From positions 1,798,001 to 1,862,000 of the forward strand of contig JAGKQI010000061.1 of assembly GCA_018806915.1 (NCBI GenBank): DNA of 64,000 nucleotides, written 5' to 3'. Under the pieces are notes generated by a model, which saw only the letters and a program-made list of their open reading frames with translations, searched no databases and was not told the origin of the DNA. This DNA is from Phytophthora colocasiae. Taxonomy: Eukaryota; Oomycota; Peronosporomycetes; Peronosporales; Peronosporaceae. The translations under genes were made by a program, and so were the position numbers. Every line of letters starts with the position of its first letter. The stretch's first letter is position 1. This document shows, piece by piece, positions 58,675-64,000 of this stretch.

Positions 58675-61600
58675 TCACCCTGTGAACTGCTCAAAAACAC
58701 GCTCTAGGGATAACTCGCTTACGCTGTACTGTGCTATGTGGAAGCGCTTCTTGTTATCTTCCATGAGTCCAAACACCTCAGCCAGGCCGAAGATGTCGGT
58801 GCACGATGTCTCGTATACCCCGTTAGTGTTGCTACCACTTCCACGTGCAACGTCGAGGTCAGCAGAAACCACAGCTTCACCAGATCGCGTCGTCATCTCA
58901 TCCTTAAAGAGCTGCGTCTCCAGGCGAGCAAAGGCTTCTTGTAGAAGCCACGCTTGCACGAACTCGATGGTGGAAATGACAGGGTACCCCTTGGGTGCAT
59001 TCCCAGGCGATGGGACAGCTTCATCCGACTCGACACTTGATCGGAGACCTGCCAACCAAGTCTTGCTGTGCTGTCGAGAGACCGCTGCAGTAGCAGCGTC
59101 ACCGTTCTTGTGGAGTAGACCATGGCATAATGCCCAGGCATCTTCAAGCTCGTGGACCGGAATTCCTCCTTGCTCTAATCCTGCTCGGCGTGCGCCCGTT
59201 GTCGGCCTTGCTTTGATCGAGCGTTTGATCTGATCAGCGTAGTGCTCGACCTGCTCAGTGTTCCAGATAGTGGCGCTATCGAGGCGAACACTAATCGAGA
59301 TTCCACGTGAAACGCGCTGTTTCAAGTCCGGAATGCTGCCGCACCACACCAGTTTCCCCTTGAAAAGCACCACTGCGTTCGCACAAACAGCCTCGGCCTC
59401 TTCCATGCTGTGTGTAGTGAATAAGCAGCTCGTGCGGTTGTGACTCTGTCGCTTCTCGTAGAGAACACGCCACATTAAACGTCGGGCCACCACGTCAACG
59501 CCTGCAGATGGCTCATCCAACAGCAAGAGGGACGTGTGATCGCTCAAGAGTGCCAACGCCAGCATAAGTCGTCGCTTGTTACCTCCACTCAGATGTGAAG
59601 CTGCCGTTTTCTCGACTGGGAACAGATCCAACCGCCGCATAAGCTCATCGATCACAGCTCCTTCGGACATCAAAGCGTTGCTATGGCAACATCGCAGACG
59701 GTAGAACAGCTCGAGATGCTCGCGAACGCTCAAGTCGTTAAAGTAATGGTTGCCTTGGGCACAGTAACCGTATCTTGTGCTAGCCTCCCGTGGCTGCGCG
59801 GTAACATCGTATGAGTCGATGAGTGCCTTGCCAGTTGTTGGTATAATCCCAGAAGTCAAGATCTCAAACATCGTCGATTTGCCAGACCCGTTGACGCCTA
59901 GCAGCGCCACACAGTCGCGCTTTTCCACCGAGAAGCTAACGTCGTTCAACGCCACTACCTGGCCACTTTCATTCACCACTGCAGCAGTTCCTTCGGCATT
60001 CTCAGCTGCTTGTTCCTCTGCTGTCTTCTTTCGAGGGTTGAACACCTGCGAGACCCGCATCACACGCACCATGTCGGAATTGGGGCTTTCTTCATCGAAA
60101 GAGATAGGAGACTGATCAGCTTCCGAGTATCCTTGGCTATGTCTGCGCCAACACGGCAAGAAGCGCTGCATCCGACGCCACTTGTTCCTCATTGCGTGCC
60201 TAGCTAGTGTCGGGTACATTTGGAACTGATCAATGACGAGCAGCAACACCGTGTAAATCAAACCAGACATCACTAAAGCAAACCAACTGCTTCCAGAAAT
60301 CTCCCAATCCCACACCGACGCCTTCGGACCCCCAGCTAACCCCTCCAACATAGCAAACGGATTTCCACCAAGATCATCGCCAACTGCAAGACACTGTCTT
60401 CGCATCGGGGCCCATGATACCGTCACAATATCCAAAATCGCGGTTCCGAAGGAATACAGAGGCAAGAACTGCAAAAAGTAAGTAAAAAAATTCACCTTGG
60501 TGCATATTCCAGGCACCATCGACAAGGCAAACACGATAGAAGCCGCCATGATCTGGAACATAGACGCGTACGACATGTACGACTGCGCCGACGAGTGGGA
60601 TGCAAAGACCAGTGAACACAAGTACTGCGCCGGGAGAATTGACAAGCCAAAAATGGCCATCGAGACAAACCAAGCCAAGATAATCTCAGCAGTCAGCGAA
60701 GCTGAGAACACTGCGAGAATGATACAAATGGTGATGGCCGCGATGGTGTACACCATGTAGTCGAACAGGAAGTGCGACAGCCAGTACAAGGCTGACGCAT
60801 TTTCGGTCTCGAGGTGCTGGTACTGGATCCGTTTCAAGCCGCTCTCTTTCTCCCGCACAACTGGCGCAACATAGAAACCCACGATTGAGCTCATCGTCAT
60901 CAGCATGTAAAATGCCACCATGATCCGTCGTACAACATTAACAGCTTCATCAGGATCCAATGCTACACCGTCCTCATCAGTAGTCACTCCTGTGCCAATT
61001 TCAATCTCAATCGGAAAAATTCCTCGCTTCACGACTAAGTCGCAATTATTGATGCCAGGGGCGTTCTCGTGCTTTGAGCGAGCTTTACAATAGGCTTGGG
61101 ACATCCATTGCAGCGTCACTGGCAAAGAACGACGCACAGTTTCGTTATAGTAAAGTGAGTACGTCATCACTGGAGCGGAAACGGTGCCGTGCGTCGCCCA
61201 ATCAACTTCCGACACAAAGATCCCAGCGAAATACGTCGTAGAATTGTCTACTGCGATCGCGTCCAGCATCTCCTGCTCGGTTGTCGCGCTCTTGTCAAAC
61301 ACAACCGAGTGTGTGCTGGGTTCCAACTGAGCAACGAGATCTGAAACTGAGTCTGTAGCCGCCGACGCAGAAGAAATGAAGAATGCTGCATCCTTGGAAG
61401 ACGGTGACAAAGCCGTTACTGTTTCAATAGACCCACTGGAAGTGAGCAGGTGCTGAAGAACAGCCATGAGGATGGCAAAAAAGCCAATGGGCCATACATA
61501 CTGGGCAAACAGGGACTTCTTGTCGCGTGAAGACATCTGCGTACGCTTGATGACCAATGCACGAAGCTGAGACATCGAGTGCTTCCATCTCGGGAGTCTC

Positions 61601-64000
61601 CTGTCGATACCGGTAGATCGCAAATCTGGGTGGGCTTTCGTTTTCTCATCCTTCCGTTTTGAATCAGCATGGCCGGCACTTTGGGTTGGATCCACATCGT
61701 CTTTGGCGTGATAATAAACATCTTCTCCTTCCGTCACTTTGACAAACACATCCTCCAAGTCAGTCGCTGCAACCGCGTAACGCTTGATAATCCCGCTTCG
61801 CTTCATTGTCTCCAGCTCTTTGAAGAGCTCAGCAAAGCGTCGCTCTTCACCGTCACTCAGCTGAACACGCGTTTCCCACTTGTTATCACTGACAATTGCC
61901 GCATTCGGTACGTACTTCCTCAGCGTTGTCATCAAGAGGTCTGCCCAGGCTTCGCGTTGCGATTGCTGGCGGCTAAACCCGTCTCCTTCGTCCGAATTCT
62001 CGTTGTGTACAACTGTGAGTTTGTAACCCACACCAAACCGATTCCGAAGGAACAAACTCGAGCCGCAGCATTTCAGCTTGCCCTCCGCGACAATTCCGAT
62101 ATTCTCACACAAAGCTTGCGCTTCCTGCATCGAATGTGTGGTTAAAATCACCGCCCGGTGAGTTACAGCGCGCTTCAGTGCGTCCCACGTGTCCAACCGC
62201 GCTTTCATGTCCATACCAGCAGTCGGTTCGTCTAGCAGAAGTACTCGAGATTGATCCAATAGTGACAGCACAAGAGACAACTTCCGCTTCTGACCTCCTG
62301 ACAAAGTCTTAGCTAACGCGTCACGCTTCTCATCCAGGCCGAATTGCTGCAATTTACTGTACCAGGTCTGTTTTGAAACGGTCTTGACACCCATCGTTGC
62401 TTTAAGTGCGCAAACCAGTGACAAATGCTCCCAAACAGTCAAATCGTCGTAAAGAATGTTCTGCTGGAAGCACACACTCAGACTTTGCCTTACTGCCTGT
62501 GGGTTGTTCGCCACGCTAATAGATCCACCCACGTAGGCATCTCCGCTGGTGGGTGATAAGATCCCACTCAGAATCGACAGGGTTGTACTCTTTCCGGCGC
62601 CATTAGGACCCAGCAACCCGAAAATTTCTCCTTTCCTGACTCCAAACGATACGTTCTTTAATGCCACTTTGCCATTCGGATACGTCTTGGACAATGACTG
62701 CACAAAAAGCGTTGGCCGGAAGTGCTGCAAGTATTCTGGAAGAGATTGCTCGCGAAGAGTATCATCCAATCGATCATTTGTTCCATCCTGGCCCATGTCG
62801 GTCAGTCGCATAGATTCTTCGTTATCATCTGACGATCCCTGCAAATTCAACTTTTTGGGGAACCAGTAGGACGGTTGGAACACGAAATACCACTTCTGCT
62901 GCACTCCGTATGTGCGGGGGAAAACGTTCTCCAAATACCACCCAAGAAGCAAGTACCCTGCTGATTGAGCAGCCATCATGCGGCAGGGTTCCGCTACAGT
63001 GTGATACGTGACCGGCCTTTGAGCTAACGTCACTGCGTCAAACGCCAGGATGTCATGCAATGTAGCCATGAATACCACCGGAGAACTGAATCCATCCAAG
63101 CCAGCCAGTAGCAATGCTAATGACTCGGAAGAAGCCACTGCATCTTCACCCACCATCGATCGAATAAACGTTCCAGCACTTAGAACAAAATAGACCAGAG
63201 GCGCGCATGCTGCTGCTGTCTTTGTCTGATTGAACATCGGAGTGATAGCAATACCAAAAAGCAGAATACTCGATACAAATGTCACCAAAAGCAGGAAGAA
63301 ATACCAATTTCCGGAAGTTGTAGCAGCAAACATGCTGCCACTCAGCAGCCACATTCCAATCAGGGACACCACTGCTGAAGCAATGAAGTACAGCAAAAAC
63401 CAACTGATCAACAACGCCATCGCTGGCAAACCCATGATCATCAGATACTCCTTCAGTTGCTTCTCTTTCTCAGCCACGACGTCACGGACCAATCGCACGT
63501 ACGGCCACAAAAACAGATAGGCCATGTAGAAAACAATGTTACCTTCAAGCTGACCAGAAATGGTGTTCGCAGGACGACTTGGTAGCGCCGACACACTTAG
63601 AGTGTCCAGTTCGTCACTTGATGCCGCTTTCGTGATGAGACTCGACAAGAAATACTGCACTTCATGTGAGAGGTTTCCTTTCGTCACTGCAATTTTACAT
63701 CCGGGCACGCTTCGGCCAAGCGGCGACGTCGCAGGCAAATCGCCCCATTGGAGATTGCCAATCGACAGCATCTTGTTCACAGTCTGGCAAACAAGTTCAG
63801 GTGACAGTGAACTGATGTCCACCAACTCGTTATTGGCAAAAGTGGTCGTGTTTTCGCGAATGAGCATATTCAGCGACATCTGAAACGGCATGATGTTCGG
63901 GAACAGCAAAGTGCGGTTGAACATCAGATCTTTCGAGAAAAACTTGGCCAATTGGTCCTCCGATTCGTCCTCTGACGGATCGTGCATACCTTTTTGGTAA
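58675..64000 (-). CDS. ABCA-type full ABC transporter (5' end outside window)
   Basis: The frame is open to the right edge. The first Met at 63987 is internal, because codons before it continue in frame and the first TM helix expected in the family is missing. About 1770 residues are visible. Order: a luminal loop; a membrane domain (FYMAYLFLWPYVRLV onward, six helices); NBD1 with Walker A GPNGAGKS, signature LSGGQKRK and Walker B LLLDEPTAGMD; a second loop and membrane domain; NBD2 with GVNGSGKS, LSGGNKRR and LLLDEPSAGVD; then a regulatory tail ending ERVFEQFTG. Both ATP sites look competent. ABCA proteins move lipids across membranes. No intron is seen in 5.3 kb. Substrate is unknown. Confidence 0.92.
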   Translation of the reverse strand, partial: YQKGMHDPSEDESEDQLAKFFSKDLMFNRTLLFPNIMPFQMSLNMLIRENTTTFANNELVDISSLSPELVCQTVNKMLSIGNLQWGDLPATSPLGRSVPGCKIAVTKGNLSHEVQYFLSSLITKAASSDELDTLSVSALPSRPANTISGQLEGNIVFYMAYLFLWPYVRLVRDVVAEKEKQLKEYLMIMGLPAMALLISWFLLYFIASAVVSLIGMWLLSGSMFAATTSGNWYFFLLLVTFVSSILLFGIAITPMFNQTKTAAACAPLVYFVLSAGTFIRSMVGEDAVASSESLALLLAGLDGFSSPVVFMATLHDILAFDAVTLAQRPVTYHTVAEPCRMMAAQSAGYLLLGWYLENVFPRTYGVQQKWYFVFQPSYWFPKKLNLQGSSDDNEESMRLTDMGQDGTNDRLDDTLREQSLPEYLQHFRPTLFVQSLSKTYPNGKVALKNVSFGVRKGEIFGLLGPNGAGKSTTLSILSGILSPTSGDAYVGGSISVANNPQAVRQSLSVCFQQNILYDDLTVWEHLSLVCALKATMGVKTVSKQTWYSKLQQFGLDEKRDALAKTLSGGQKRKLSLVLSLLDQSRVLLLDEPTAGMDMKARLDTWDALKRAVTHRAVILTTHSMQEAQALCENIGIVAEGKLKCCGSSLFLRNRFGVGYKLTVVHNENSDEGDGFSRQQSQREAWADLLMTTLRKYVPNAAIVSDNKWETRVQLSDGEERRFAELFKELETMKRSGIIKRYAVAATDLEDVFVKVTEGEDVYYHAKDDVDPTQSAGHADSKRKDEKTKAHPDLRSTGIDRRLPRWKHSMSQLRALVIKRTQMSSRDKKSLFAQYVWPIGFFAILMAVLQHLLTSSGSIETVTALSPSSKDAAFFISSASAATDSVSDLVAQLEPSTHSVVFDKSATTEQEMLDAIAVDNSTTYFAGIFVSEVDWATHGTVSAPVMTYSLYYNETVRRSLPVTLQWMSQAYCKARSKHENAPGINNCDLVVKRGIFPIEIEIGTGVTTDEDGVALDPDEAVNVVRRIMVAFYMLMTMSSIVGFYVAPVVREKESGLKRIQYQHLETENASALYWLSHFLFDYMVYTIAAITICIILAVFSASLTAEIILAWFVSMAIFGLSILPAQYLCSLVFASHSSAQSYMSYASMFQIMAASIVFALSMVPGICTKVNFFTYFLQFLPLYSFGTAILDIVTVSWAPMRRQCLAVGDDLGGNPFAMLEGLAGGPKASVWDWEISGSSWFALVMSGLIYTVLLLVIDQFQMYPTLARHAMRNKWRRMQRFLPCWRRHSQGYSEADQSPISFDEESPNSDMVRVMRVSQVFNPRKKTAEEQAAENAEGTAAVVNESGQVVALNDVSFSVEKRDCVALLGVNGSGKSTMFEILTSGIIPTTGKALIDSYDVTAQPREASTRYGYCAQGNHYFNDLSVREHLELFYRLRCCHSNALMSEGAVIDELMRRLDLFPVEKTAASHLSGGNKRRLMLALALLSDHTSLLLLDEPSAGVDVVARRLMWRVLYEKRQSHNRTSCLFTTHSMEEAEAVCANAVVLFKGKLVWCGSIPDLKQRVSRGISISVRLDSATIWNTEQVEHYADQIKRSIKARPTTGARRAGLEQGGIPVHELEDAWALCHGLLHKNGDAATAAVSRQHSKTWLAGLRSSVESDEAVPSPGNAPKGYPVISTIEFVQAWLLQEAFARLETQLFKDEMTTRSGEAVVSADLDVARGSGSNTNGVYETSCTDIFGLAEVFGLMEDNKKRFHIAQYSVSELSLERVFEQFTG

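Noticed and set aside
63985..63987. ATG at 63987 as the true start of the ABC transporter
   Set aside because: The frame continues to the window edge without a stop and the expected first transmembrane helix is missing, so the gene extends beyond the window.

Overview
The window reads as nuclear DNA of a filamentous oomycete, most likely Phytophthora or a close relative. The evidence is a GPCR fused to a phosphatidylinositol-phosphate kinase, Crinkler (CRN) effector genes, short GT-AG introns of 51-85 nt, a dynein-assembly factor that implies flagellated zoospores, a mitochondrial-type MinE, and oomycete-style piggyBac, Mutator (MULE), copia and gypsy relics. The species cannot be named from the sequence alone.

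The left gene-rich part (1-18.4 kb) holds the GPCR-PIPK, a cluster of five thaumatin-like secreted or membrane-anchored genes (one on minus, four on plus), a dual-specificity phosphatase with gelsolin-like repeats, and an LRR protein with two C-terminal EF-hand-like segments. Exon-intron structures of the thaumatin-like genes were worked out by hand. Intron 1 is at the same place in all five, intron 2 is missing from the two adjacent genes B and C, and gene B carries a frameshift.

The middle (18.9-51 kb) is a transposon and effector graveyard. A CRN N-terminal fragment is cut off at a TTAA by a 6.2-kb piggyBac-like element that has a degraded copia element inside it. Next come remnants of two or three MULE elements, a gypsy polyprotein, a Ulp1-like protease fragment and a second piggyBac-like element whose right end lies next to another CRN copy. 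That second CRN copy (minus strand) is split without visible loss of sequence by an 8.7-kb tandem array of ten copies of a 0.7-1.0-kb unit. Each unit has its own inner 168-bp repeat and an inverted GTGACATTCC motif. This is the most unusual structure in the window.

The right part (51.6-64 kb) holds an apparently intact CRN gene, placed head-to-head with the split copy and closely similar to it. It is followed by a compact housekeeping block: DNAAF6/PIH1D3-like, a RING-BRCT protein of BRCA1/BARD1 type, mitochondrial MinE, and an ABCA-type full transporter that runs off the right edge. The genes fall into three themes: host-facing effectors and surface proteins (CRN, thaumatin-like), signalling (GPCR-PIPK, phosphatase, Ca-binding LRR) and cell biology (flagellar assembly, mitochondrial division, DNA repair, lipid transport). 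The repeats concentrate around the CRN copies, as expected for the repeat-rich compartment of such genomes.
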